Source: Kaistella faecalis (GTDB taxonomy: Bacteria > Bacteroidota > Bacteroidia > Flavobacteriales > Weeksellaceae). Taken from it: DNA of 64,000 bases. The stretch spans positions 1,131,783 through 1,195,782 of the forward strand of contig NZ_CP078067.1 in assembly GCF_019195395.1 (NCBI RefSeq). Direction: 5' to 3'. This document shows, piece by piece, positions 9,076 through 17,072 of the stretch. Numbering within the stretch: position 1 is the stretch's first letter; each line of letters opens with the position of its first letter. The notes under the pieces were generated by a model that was given only the letters and a program-made list of their open reading frames with translations, did no database searches and was not told the origin of the DNA. The translations under genes were made by a program, and so were the position numbers.

Positions 9076-9828
9076 ATGCCTGAAGTTTCTATCATTACTC
9101 CCGTATTTAATTCATCAAAATTTTTAGAACAGACGATCGATTCGGTCATTAGCCAGACATTTTCTGACTGGGAATGGGTAATTACGGACGATAAATCGAC
9201 GGATGATTCGGTGCAAATGATTCAAAAACTTAATGACCGCAGAATTAAATTAATTATAGCAGAAAAAAATGGCGGTGCCGGACATGCCCGAAATCTGGCC
9301 TTAGAAAAAGCAAGCGGAAGATTTATTACTTTTCTGGATGCGGACGATTTCTGGGAACCTGTTTTTCTGGAGGAAATGGTTTCTTTCATGAAAAGAGAAA
9401 ATGCAGAACTCGCCTATTCCAATTACGCACGCTGTAACGAAAATTTACAGCCAAAAATTGATGATTTCATCGCTGATAAAGAAGTTACTTTTAATAATTT
9501 ACTAAAAACTTGCCGGCTTTCCCTGTTAAGTTCCATGTACGATTCCTCAAGAGTTGGAAAAGAATATTTCCCCGTGGGCAGCAAGCGTGAGGATCATGTG
9601 ATGTGGCTGAATTTATTAAAGAAAATCCCGTCCGGAAAACCGCTGCGCAAAACCATGGCCAAATACCGAATGCACCCTGCAAGCATTTCGCGGAAGAAAA
9701 CCAACATCATGAAAGACCAATATCTTGTTTACAAAGATTATATGAAATTCTCTACTCTGAAATCAGCTTACTATACCGCCAACTGGGCGTTGAACGGATT
9801 TATGAAATACTCAAAACTGTTTAACTGA
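9076..9828 (+). CDS. Family 2 glycosyltransferase
   Basis: A 250-residue GT-A fold glycosyltransferase. The N-terminus (VSIITPVFNSSKFLEQTIDS) binds the nucleotide sugar, and the metal-binding D-x-D-type motif is in FLDADDF near residue 96. It is short for the family and has no membrane helix, so it is probably a cytoplasmic enzyme adding one sugar to a surface polysaccharide or lipid acceptor. The sugar and acceptor cannot be told from sequence. Its TGA overlaps the next gene's ATG (TGATG), so the two are co-translated. Confidence 0.88.
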   Translation: MPEVSIITPVFNSSKFLEQTIDSVISQTFSDWEWVITDDKSTDDSVQMIQKLNDRRIKLIIAEKNGGAGHARNLALEKASGRFITFLDADDFWEPVFLEEMVSFMKRENAELAYSNYARCNENLQPKIDDFIADKEVTFNNLLKTCRLSLLSSMYDSSRVGKEYFPVGSKREDHVMWLNLLKKIPSGKPLRKTMAKYRMHPASISRKKTNIMKDQYLVYKDYMKFSTLKSAYYTANWALNGFMKYSKLFN

Positions 9829-10454
9829 TGGAATATTCTAAAGAATTTAAACAGGCTTTAAGTGAATTTTCGTCCGTTGAAAAAGACAGACTGATTTTCC
9901 GGTTGCTGAAAAAGGACAAGCTGCTCTCGAAAAAACTGTATTTCGAACTGATTGATCCGGAAACTACTGATCAGAAAAGAAATCAGATGGAAGAAAATAT
10001 AGCAGAGAAAGTTCTATTAGCTTCCAGATACATCGGAAATCCAAAATATTATTTGGTGCTAATCCGGAAAATAAGTGCCGAAATAACGGAACACATCAAA
10101 ATTACGACTGATAAATTCGGGGAAATTTCGCTGCATTTACTTTTGGTGAATAAGATTTTAGAAAGTAATGAAAAACTGAATCAGCAAAGGTTTGATAATG
10201 TCTACAAACTCTACATCTATCTCATCAATAAAATAGTCCGCGCCTTAATTCTCATCAAAAAAACAGACGAAGATTACTGGATGGAGTTTGATGAGTTACT
10301 ACAGGCTATCGATTTACAGATCCATGAAAACATTTATCTTGAAAAACTCTGCATTAACAACAGTTTTGATTTCAACTGGCTGAAGTGCGAATACATCCCG
10401 GATCATTTAGATCTGATTATTAAAGACATCAAAAGCCAGGGGTTTCTTCGGTAA
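9828..10454 (+). CDS. Hypothetical helical protein co-translated with glycosyltransferase
   Basis: A 208-residue, highly charged, mostly helical protein without signal peptide, membrane segment or recognisable catalytic motif. Its start overlaps the stop of the glycosyltransferase gene by one base, which argues for tight coupling. The opening (MEYSKEFKQAL, then EKDRLIFRLLKKDKLL) resembles a flavobacterial family of unknown role that I cannot name with certainty. It ends 11 nt before the convergent sigma-factor gene. Confidence 0.7.
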   Translation: MEYSKEFKQALSEFSSVEKDRLIFRLLKKDKLLSKKLYFELIDPETTDQKRNQMEENIAEKVLLASRYIGNPKYYLVLIRKISAEITEHIKITTDKFGEISLHLLLVNKILESNEKLNQQRFDNVYKLYIYLINKIVRALILIKKTDEDYWMEFDELLQAIDLQIHENIYLEKLCINNSFDFNWLKCEYIPDHLDLIIKDIKSQGFLR

Positions 10455-10465
10455 AATTCAAACTG

Positions 10466-11128
10466 TTATTTCTGCTGCTGTGTTCTGCTCATCGTTGAAA
10501 TCTTCCGCATGACCCGGTCCACCATTGGATCACAGTAAATAAGATTAAATTCGAAAATTTCTTCTTTATTATAAAATTTTTCGATCTCATTCCGCAGATA
10601 AGTTTTTGCACGGTTTACGCGGGTTTTCACATTGCCTTCACTTACCTCAAGAATATTGGCGGTTTCCACAACACTCAGACCGTTGATTTCTCTCAGGGCA
10701 AAAGCAATTCTGTACTTCTCAGGAATATTGAGCAGGCTTTTTTCGATCACCGAATTCAGTTCTTTATTCATCACAATATCTGACGTTTCGTTGGTTTCAA
10801 TGTCTGAAACTGGAGTTTTTTCCGTCATCGCTTCTACATGTTTCGACCTCCATGTCTGGGTTTTCCGGTAACAAAGGTTAAACATGATTTTAGAAATCCA
10901 TGTTCGGAAAGAAGACCGGTTTTCGAACTGGTGGAGATGTTTAAATGCTTCAATATAAGTATCCTGCATCAAATCCTGGGTGTCTTCATGACTAAAGCGG
11001 TACATCATACCAATTCGGTAAAGCGATGCATTATTTCTTCTGATCACCAGTTCAAAAAGGGCGGTCTCGTTATTAAGAATTCTATCTGCCAACTCCCGGT
11101 CGGTGTATTTTTCTTGGGTTTCCATCAT
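10466..11128 (-). CDS. ECF-type RNA polymerase sigma factor
   Basis: A 220-residue sigma-70 family factor of the extracytoplasmic-function group. Region 2 lies at about 25-95 (with the DTQDLMQDTYIEAFKHL helix that binds core polymerase and the -10 region) and region 4 at about 140-190 (SVVETANILEVSEGNVKTRVNRA, the -35-binding helix-turn-helix). It overlaps the DoxX-like gene upstream by 4 nt, so the two form one unit. No anti-sigma gene is adjacent, and it is far from the SusCD cluster. Its regulon is unknown. Confidence 0.92.
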   Translation of the reverse strand: MMETQEKYTDRELADRILNNETALFELVIRRNNASLYRIGMMYRFSHEDTQDLMQDTYIEAFKHLHQFENRSSFRTWISKIMFNLCYRKTQTWRSKHVEAMTEKTPVSDIETNETSDIVMNKELNSVIEKSLLNIPEKYRIAFALREINGLSVVETANILEVSEGNVKTRVNRAKTYLRNEIEKFYNKEEIFEFNLIYCDPMVDRVMRKISTMSRTQQQK

Positions 11129-11514
11129 CTGTGATCGTAATCTCCGGCAAGTTTAGCCATTGAAAAAGCAGAAATCGCCATCACCAAATCGCGCACGGCC
11201 ACATCTGCAAATTTCCAGTCGATCAGTAAAGTTACGGCAATTAAAGTTAGCCAAGCTGCTACCACCATACCGCCGATTCTGGGTTTCAGAAAAACCAGGA
11301 CACCGGCCGTGATCTCGATGACTCCCACAATCATCATAAAGGTACCTGCGGAGAACGGCAGCATATGAAGAAGAGTTGAGTTAAGATACTGGCTCCAGTC
11401 TGTAAGAATGTTGGTGAATTTATCAAGTCCGGCAACGATCGGAACGATTACGAAAACGCCTTTCAGCGTGTTGTACACGGAATGAATACTTGAATCTTGA
11501 TGAATTGCTTCCAT
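11125..11514 (-). CDS. DoxX-like four-helix membrane protein
   Basis: A 129-residue integral membrane protein with four hydrophobic segments (about 15-33, 52-72, 77-98 and 105-125), the layout of DoxX/DoxD-like proteins. Members of this broad group are linked to redox or thiol stress, but function here is only inferred. The stop overlaps the sigma-factor start by 4 nt, which could link membrane stress to the sigma factor. The upstream leader (11515-11634) shows no clear promoter match. Confidence 0.7.
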   Translation of the reverse strand: MEAIHQDSSIHSVYNTLKGVFVIVPIVAGLDKFTNILTDWSQYLNSTLLHMLPFSAGTFMMIVGVIEITAGVLVFLKPRIGGMVVAAWLTLIAVTLLIDWKFADVAVRDLVMAISAFSMAKLAGDYDHR

Positions 11515-11634
11515 TTTGAATGATTTTTAGTTAAAATTTCTGACTTCTATTACAATAGAGTCAACCTGAAACAAAAAGGTTACAAAATTTTAATTTAAAT
11601 ATCGAGAAGCTGCAATTCCTGGAAACGGAAAAGA

Positions 11635-12885
11635 CTATGGTGCAGCCTGGTAAGATAATATTCTGCTCAAAATTATTTCTGAAGCGTTCGGCTGGGAATC
11701 GACGAAATTTCTGGCGTTTTCGCTCATTTTTTTTAGCAGTTCACTGTCATTAAGCAAGTTTAAAATGTAAGGAGCAGCAAAAAATTCGTCTTCAAAAGAT
11801 TTGCCTCCGTGATGCGCTATTAAGTCGTCTGCTTCAGGATTCTTCAGGTATTGGTTTCCAAACAGCACTGGGATCCCGAAAGTTGCAGCTTCCAGAATAT
11901 TATGAAGTCCTTTAGCATGAAAACCGCCGCCAACAACAGCAATATCTGCATAAGAATAAAGTTTGGAAAGTAAACCGATACAGTCAATAATCAAAACCTG
12001 TGCGTTTGAATTATGAAGCATCTGCGCATTAACAACGCTTGAATACAGAACCGCATTGGGGAAAAGGTTTTTCAGGTTTTCAACTCGTTTTAAATCGTGA
12101 GGGGCAATAATCAGTTTCACAGCTCTGTTTTTTAACGCAACAATTTCTGCAAGTCTTTCTTCCGATTCCCAGGAGCTTCCGAAAACAATGGTTTTACGGT
12201 TCTGCTTAAAATCCCCGATATATTCTACAGTATTATCACGCTCCCGCAGCTGTCTCACACGATCGAAACGCGTATCGCCTGCTGTTGAAGAGTTTTTAAG
12301 ACCAATGCTTTTTGCCAAAGCTGTAGAGTGTTTGGTCTGGTGAAAAAACCAGTCTACATTTTTCGAAAGCATTTCTACAAACCATCTTCCGTACGCTTTA
12401 AAGAAAACCTGAGTTTCGTAAAAAAGGGCGGATACGACATAAATTTTGGCGCCTTTGTCCTTTAAATCCGTCAGAAGATTATACCAGTATTCATATTTTA
12501 CGGTGATAAAAATATCCGCAGTAAAATTAGACGTAAATTCTTTCACCCATCTCTCGGTATCGAAAGGAAGGTAGCAAACTGCGTCGGCGATATGGGTTTT
12601 GTGAATAACATTTTCGTAACCCGAGGGGGAAAAGAAGGTAATTAAAATTTTATGAGAAGGAAATTTGTCTTTAAGTTTTTCTAGGACAGGAAGTCCCTGC
12701 TCGTACTCGCCTAAACTCGCGGCATGCATCCAGATCACTTTATCATCCGGAGAAAATTTTGAATTTACGATAGCACAGCTCTGTCTCCTGCCGGCAAGTC
12801 CCTTTTTAAGTTTATAGTTAAAAATTGCCCCGATTTTCATGCCGGAGATAAGTAACGAGACGAATATGTTATAGAAGAATTTCAT
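11635..12885 (-). CDS. waaA: 3-deoxy-D-manno-octulosonic acid (Kdo) transferase
   Basis: A 416-residue GT-B enzyme that adds Kdo to the lipid A precursor at the inner membrane. It has an N-terminal membrane anchor (about 5-22), the family motif WMHAASLGEYEQG near residues 51-63 with the catalytic Glu, and a C-terminal nucleotide-binding half containing VVGGGFHAKGLHNILEAATF. Length matches the family. It starts 1 nt after the NlpC/P60 gene's stop, so the two envelope genes are transcribed together. Confidence 0.93.
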   Translation of the reverse strand: MKFFYNIFVSLLISGMKIGAIFNYKLKKGLAGRRQSCAIVNSKFSPDDKVIWMHAASLGEYEQGLPVLEKLKDKFPSHKILITFFSPSGYENVIHKTHIADAVCYLPFDTERWVKEFTSNFTADIFITVKYEYWYNLLTDLKDKGAKIYVVSALFYETQVFFKAYGRWFVEMLSKNVDWFFHQTKHSTALAKSIGLKNSSTAGDTRFDRVRQLRERDNTVEYIGDFKQNRKTIVFGSSWESEERLAEIVALKNRAVKLIIAPHDLKRVENLKNLFPNAVLYSSVVNAQMLHNSNAQVLIIDCIGLLSKLYSYADIAVVGGGFHAKGLHNILEAATFGIPVLFGNQYLKNPEADDLIAHHGGKSFEDEFFAAPYILNLLNDSELLKKMSENARNFVDSQPNASEIILSRILSYQAAP

Positions 12886-12886
12886 T

Positions 12887-13600
12887 TTACAAAACGCTTT
12901 TTACAAACCTCAGTTTGTGCGTGTGCTTATTCAGTTCCTGATTAAAAATCCCTGAGGAATCCAGAGTATCAATACGGACCTTGCCAAAAGCGTGAATTAT
13001 TTTCTGATCTTCGAGCATTATTCCTACATGTGAAATCTTACCGTCAGTGTTTTCAAAAAAAGCAAGATCACCCGGCTGACTTTCTTCTATGAAATCTAAA
13101 ACTCTTCCGTTCTCGGCCTGCTGATGAGCGTCTCTAGGCAATGAAATACCATTGATTTTGTAAACCAACTGTGTTAAACCGCTGCAATCGATTCCGAAAA
13201 AACTGCGGCCGCTCCATAAGTATGGAACATTCAAAAACATGTATACAGTTTCTGAAATACGTTCCCGGCTGGCCGGAACAATTACATTCTCATCATCAGA
13301 AAAAATCTCGCTTCCCACCGAAAGTAAGGTTTTCCCAACCTCTAAATCATAAAATCTAAAAGTCTCGGTAATTATTATTGTGTTTCTGATTGCGAGATCA
13401 GTGGCGTTAATTTCAGAAATCTGTTTTGTATCTACCCATCCTTCATACTGATCAAAATGCATCCGGATTTTAGAAAAGCTTCCGTTTATTTCTAAAACAT
13501 CAACACTCTCTCCGTATAAAATCTGCGAAACCATCTCCGACTGATGCGCAGGCTCTGCCCGAAGTGGAGCGACTGAAACATTACAAATTCCTTTTTCCAT
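12887..13600 (-). CDS. NlpC/P60 (C40) peptidase with SH3-like domains
   Basis: A 237-residue peptidoglycan hydrolase related to gamma-D-glutamyl-diamino-acid peptidases. An SH3-like region covers about residues 5-60 and possibly a second about 70-110; the C40 catalytic domain follows, with Cys139 (GIDCSGLTQLVY), His191 (KISHVGIML) and a probable third His203. No signal peptide is visible, so it may act on recycled muropeptides in the cytoplasm, as YkfC-type enzymes do. It is coupled to the downstream waaA gene (1-nt gap). Confidence 0.88.
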   Translation of the reverse strand: MEKGICNVSVAPLRAEPAHQSEMVSQILYGESVDVLEINGSFSKIRMHFDQYEGWVDTKQISEINATDLAIRNTIIITETFRFYDLEVGKTLLSVGSEIFSDDENVIVPASRERISETVYMFLNVPYLWSGRSFFGIDCSGLTQLVYKINGISLPRDAHQQAENGRVLDFIEESQPGDLAFFENTDGKISHVGIMLEDQKIIHAFGKVRIDTLDSSGIFNQELNKHTHKLRFVKSVL

Positions 13601-13638
13601 AAATTATTTCTCGCTGATTTAAATAATTTTGCTGATAA

Positions 13639-14022
13639 TCAATCCTCAAATTTATAAACAACTCTTTTAATAGATTCTAAAATATTATCCGTATTAAAAT
13701 TCACCAAAATTCCCAACCTTTTATCTGCTAGTTTTAAATAAGTTAAAAGTTGTTTATAGTGTATATCTTCTAAGCCTTTGACAGATTTCAGTTCAACAAT
13801 CACCAAATTTTCAACAAGAATATCAATGCTAAAATTACAGTCAAAAATGATATCATTATAAATTATTGGAACCGGAACTTCATATTTCACCTGTAGCCCA
13901 AGATCTTCAAGTTCGTACACCAGCACTTTTTGATATACTGATTCTAACAAACCAGGACCTAATGCGTTATAAACATTAAAAATTGCTTTTCTTATCTGAT
14001 ATGAAATTTCATTCTCTGTCAT
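13639..14022 (-). CDS. GxxExxY family protein
   Basis: A 127-residue protein with the family signature GLLESVY at residues 24-30. D68 and the E77-L-K79 motif are spaced as in PD-(D/E)xK nuclease-like folds (a run of hydrophobic strand residues between them). The family is common as orphan genes in Bacteroidota and has no firmly known function. It stands alone between the O-methyltransferase and NlpC genes, both on the same strand, and does not look like part of their function. Confidence 0.88.
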   Translation of the reverse strand: MTENEISYQIRKAIFNVYNALGPGLLESVYQKVLVYELEDLGLQVKYEVPVPIIYNDIIFDCNFSIDILVENLVIVELKSVKGLEDIHYKQLLTYLKLADKRLGILVNFNTDNILESIKRVVYKFED

Positions 14023-14085
14023 AGATTGTTAATTTTTCTACGTTAAACAAAATCAGCCCTATCAGTTAGATCCGCGAGAAAACTG

Positions 14086-14733
14086 TTAAATTTTCCTGAT
14101 CAAATTAACCCCGTCACGCAAAGGTAAAATAAGATTTTCAAAATCCTGATCCTGCGCCACCAAATCGTTGAGTTCTTTGATTTTTTTTGTGGATTGCTGT
14201 TTCGGATTCTCTTCAAGCACTTTCCCGTACCACAAAACATTATCGAAAATAATGACTGAGCCGGATTTTACTTTTGGTTTAATGAGATTAAAATATTCCA
14301 CATAATTTTCCTTATCGGCATCGATGAAAACGAGATCAAAAACCTCACCGGTTTCCTTCAGAAATATTTTTGCATCCTGCAGTATGAAATCAATCTTTTC
14401 ACTGAATTCGCTTTCTGCAAAATATTTTTTCGGCAGATAAGCCAGTTCTTCGTTCACATCAAGCGTGGTAATCCTGCCGTTTTTTTTCAGGCCTTCTGCC
14501 AGGCAAAGTGCCGCATAACCGGTAAAAGTTCCTATTTCCAGAATCTTTTCAGGCTGCAGCATTTTAGATAAGATGGATAGTAATCTCCCCTGCTGATAGC
14601 CGGAAATCATGTGAGGCTGTGTGGTTTTCTGAAATGTTTCTTTACGCAGCCGTTTTAGAATTTCAGGCTCAGAAGAAGCATGATTTTCCAGATAGCGGTC
14701 CATTTCAGGACAGTTTTCTTCAAAAAAACTCAT
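14086..14733 (-). CDS. Class I SAM-dependent O-methyltransferase
   Basis: A 215-residue enzyme of the CCoAOMT-like O-methyltransferase family. The SAM-binding motif EIGTFTGYAALCLAEGL lies near residues 60-76, the acidic ribose-binding residue follows in TLDVNEEL, and the metal-binding region is FDLVFIDADKENY, with IIFDNVLWYG after it. The substrate is not predictable. It lies downstream of the OmpA-type gene's terminator, so it has its own promoter, not identified here. Confidence 0.9.
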   Translation of the reverse strand: MSFFEENCPEMDRYLENHASSEPEILKRLRKETFQKTTQPHMISGYQQGRLLSILSKMLQPEKILEIGTFTGYAALCLAEGLKKNGRITTLDVNEELAYLPKKYFAESEFSEKIDFILQDAKIFLKETGEVFDLVFIDADKENYVEYFNLIKPKVKSGSVIIFDNVLWYGKVLEENPKQQSTKKIKELNDLVAQDQDFENLILPLRDGVNLIRKI

Positions 14734-14763
14734 TGTAATTTTTTTTCAAATTTAATGAAATAA

Positions 14764-14787
14764 AAAATCCCGAAAATTCGGGATTTT
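14764..14787 (-). terminator. Terminator after the OmpA-type gene
   Basis: AAAATCCCG (14764-14772) pairs with CGGGATTTT (14779-14787). On the minus strand it is followed by T-rich sequence. It lies 20 nt beyond the OmpA-type stop codon. Confidence 0.75.
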
Positions 14788-14807
14788 ACTATTTGTAAAC
14801 GGGTGGT

Positions 14808-15644
14808 TTAGTTTTTAACGGGAGCAATGTCCATCAGCTTCATGAATTCATCTAACTTAGGCATAATGATGATTTCAGTTCTTCTGTTTTCAGCTCTTCC
14901 GGTAACCGACGCATTAGTGGTTTTAGGATTGTATTCGCTTCGTCCGCCCGCTGTAATTCTTGCAGGATTCACACCGAATCTTGTCTGAAGAATTTTCGCC
15001 ATAGAAGTCGCCCGCAATGCAGATAAATCCCAGTTGTCTTTCGGAAGATTTGCAGAATTTAACGGTACATTATCTGTGTTTCCTTCAATTAATACGGAAT
15101 AAGTATCGTAATCATTGATCACCTGAGCTACTTTACCCAAAACTTCCTGAGCTGCCGGTAAAACGTTGTAATCACCTGTTTTGTAGAGCATTTGATCAGA
15201 CAATGAAATCATTACAACACCCTTTAGAACTTTCACCTGAACATCGTTATCCGCGATATTATCCAGCGATCTCTTCAGTTTGTTTGATAGCGCAAGGTTT
15301 AAACTGTCATTTTTCGAATTGGTTGAGATTAACTGCTTAATGTATTTGTTGGAAGCATTAATCTCTCCGATAAGCTCTGTGATATTTTTAGAACCTTGTC
15401 CTGTGTTAGCCAAACATGCATCCAAAGAGGTTTTCAAAGCATCGTTCTGGCTTCTCAGAAGATTATTTTCGCTCGAGAGTCCGGCATTCGTCGCTTTCAG
15501 ATCCTGAATTTCGCGTTGTCTCTCCCCAATATTGGTAATACACTGGTTGTAGTTTAAATTTAGAGCATCAAACTGCTTCTTGCTTACACAAGAAGTTAAC
15601 GTAAGCGCCATGATTGCAATGGCCAAAAGTGTTCCTGTTCTCAT
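14808..15644 (-). CDS. OmpA-family lipoprotein
   Basis: Start taken at 15644, not 15677, because MRTGTLLAIAIMALTLTSC is then a compact lipoprotein signal with lipobox LTSC. The 278-residue product has a coiled-coil-like helical region (about 25-125) and a C-terminal OmpA peptidoglycan-binding domain (about 145-255) containing EGNTDNVPLNS and the conserved helix with SALRATSMAKIL. It should anchor the outer membrane to the cell wall. The coiled coil plus OmpA domain is also seen in MotB/OmpA-type scaffold proteins of flavobacteria. It diverges from tilS. Confidence 0.88.
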   Translation of the reverse strand: MRTGTLLAIAIMALTLTSCVSKKQFDALNLNYNQCITNIGERQREIQDLKATNAGLSSENNLLRSQNDALKTSLDACLANTGQGSKNITELIGEINASNKYIKQLISTNSKNDSLNLALSNKLKRSLDNIADNDVQVKVLKGVVMISLSDQMLYKTGDYNVLPAAQEVLGKVAQVINDYDTYSVLIEGNTDNVPLNSANLPKDNWDLSALRATSMAKILQTRFGVNPARITAGGRSEYNPKTTNASVTGRAENRRTEIIIMPKLDEFMKLMDIAPVKN

Positions 15645-15697
15645 AAAAATCTGTTTATTTAAGCCAAAAATAGCCAATTCATTTTAAACAGAAGAAT

Positions 15698-15705
15698 TAT
15701 CTTTG
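15698..15705 (+). promoter_or_regulatory. tilS -7 box
   Basis: TATCTTTG matches TAnnTTTG exactly and lies 18 nt before the TTG proposed as the tilS start. Transcription would begin near 15711, leaving a leader of only about 13 nt, which supports the TTG start. Confidence 0.5.
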
Positions 15706-15723
15706 CTAAATATTCCTTAAAAA

Positions 15724-17043
15724 TTGCTTACCCAAAAGACTTTTGAAGAAACACTTAGCAGTCTGCACAAAAATTGTGACGCCGGCAATTATCTGCTTGC
15801 GGTGAGTGGCGGGGCAGATTCTATGGTGCTTCTTCACTTATTCAGCCAATCGGAATTGCATTTTGAAGTAGCGCATGTAAACTATAAGCTTCGTGGCAAA
15901 GATTCGGATGCGGATCAGAAAACGGTTGAAGATTTCTGTAAGGAAAATCAGATACAATTTCATGGGTATGAAGTCTCAGAAAAGGACAAACAGCCTGAAA
16001 ATTCGATTCAAAACTGGGCACGAAATCTCCGTTACGTATTTTTCCGGAAGATTCAGAAAGAGCGAAAACTTCAATATTTAGTAACCGCTCATCATCTTAA
16101 CGACCAGCTCGAAACTTTCATTATCAATCTTTCAAAAGCATCGGGAATTAAGGGTTTGTGCGGTATGCCTGCGAACGAAAACCAAATCCTGCGTCCGCTT
16201 TTACAGTTTTCGAAAGATGAAATTTATGCTTTTGCGGAGGAACATCAGATTAATTTCCGCGAAGATCTTTCCAATAAGAAAAATGATTACCTCAGAAATT
16301 ATATCCGAAACGAAATTGCACCGAAACTTTTCGGGACCAATGACCATTTTCTGGAAAACTTCGCTAAAAGCCTCAATTATCTGAACCAGGTTAAAGATTT
16401 CGCGGATGAAAAAATTAAAGAAATCGAACGGAAAATTATTTCAGAACAGGAAAACTTTATTCAAATTCAGAAATCAGAATTCAAGAAACAATCAGATTTT
16501 GTAAAGTTTGAAATCCTGCAAAAATTCGGTTTCGATGATGTTGAAGAATTTCCCAAAATATTCAGCGCAGAAAAAGGAAAGATTTTTCACGCACCGGAGT
16601 TCCAGTTGACGGTTGACCGCGATAATTTTATTCTGACTAAGAAAACCGGCGAAAAACCAGAGTCAAATGATTCTGAAAATGAAATTATTATCGCAGAAAA
16701 TGTAGAGAATATCCAAAACCAAACTGTCAGCCTTTCCAAGTTTATTTCTCCGGAGTTTAAAACTTCATCTGATTTAAATTGGTTTTATGATTCCCGTAAA
16801 CTTCAGTTTCCTTTAAAAATGAGGAAGAAAAAGCCCGGTGATGTGTTTCTTCCAATCGGAATGACGGGCAAAAAGACCGTCAGCAAATTTTTTAAGGATG
16901 AAAAAATCCCTATTTTAGCGCAGCAAAAAATCTGGCTCCTTTGTGACGGCAATGATAACGTTTTAGGAATCATTCCCTATCGACAAGACCGCAGATATTC
17001 TGCAGATGAAAATATAAAAAGTAAAATAACGATGACCTTTTAA
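15724..17043 (+). CDS. tilS: tRNA(Ile)-lysidine synthase
   Basis: A 439-residue enzyme that changes C34 of the AUA-reading tRNA-Ile to lysidine, using ATP. The PP-loop SGGADS is at residues 28-33, the N-terminal ATPase domain covers about 1-210, and the C-terminal substrate-binding TilS domain about 360-435 (KMRKKKPGDVFLPIGMTGKK). The start is a TTG, chosen because the next Met lies after the PP-loop and a -7 box sits just upstream. It is followed 29 nt later by dsbD on the same strand. Confidence 0.93.
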   Translation: MLTQKTFEETLSSLHKNCDAGNYLLAVSGGADSMVLLHLFSQSELHFEVAHVNYKLRGKDSDADQKTVEDFCKENQIQFHGYEVSEKDKQPENSIQNWARNLRYVFFRKIQKERKLQYLVTAHHLNDQLETFIINLSKASGIKGLCGMPANENQILRPLLQFSKDEIYAFAEEHQINFREDLSNKKNDYLRNYIRNEIAPKLFGTNDHFLENFAKSLNYLNQVKDFADEKIKEIERKIISEQENFIQIQKSEFKKQSDFVKFEILQKFGFDDVEEFPKIFSAEKGKIFHAPEFQLTVDRDNFILTKKTGEKPESNDSENEIIIAENVENIQNQTVSLSKFISPEFKTSSDLNWFYDSRKLQFPLKMRKKKPGDVFLPIGMTGKKTVSKFFKDEKIPILAQQKIWLLCDGNDNVLGIIPYRQDRRYSADENIKSKITMTF

Positions 17044-17072
17044 CCAAAAACTGGTTTAACAAAAAAGTAAAA

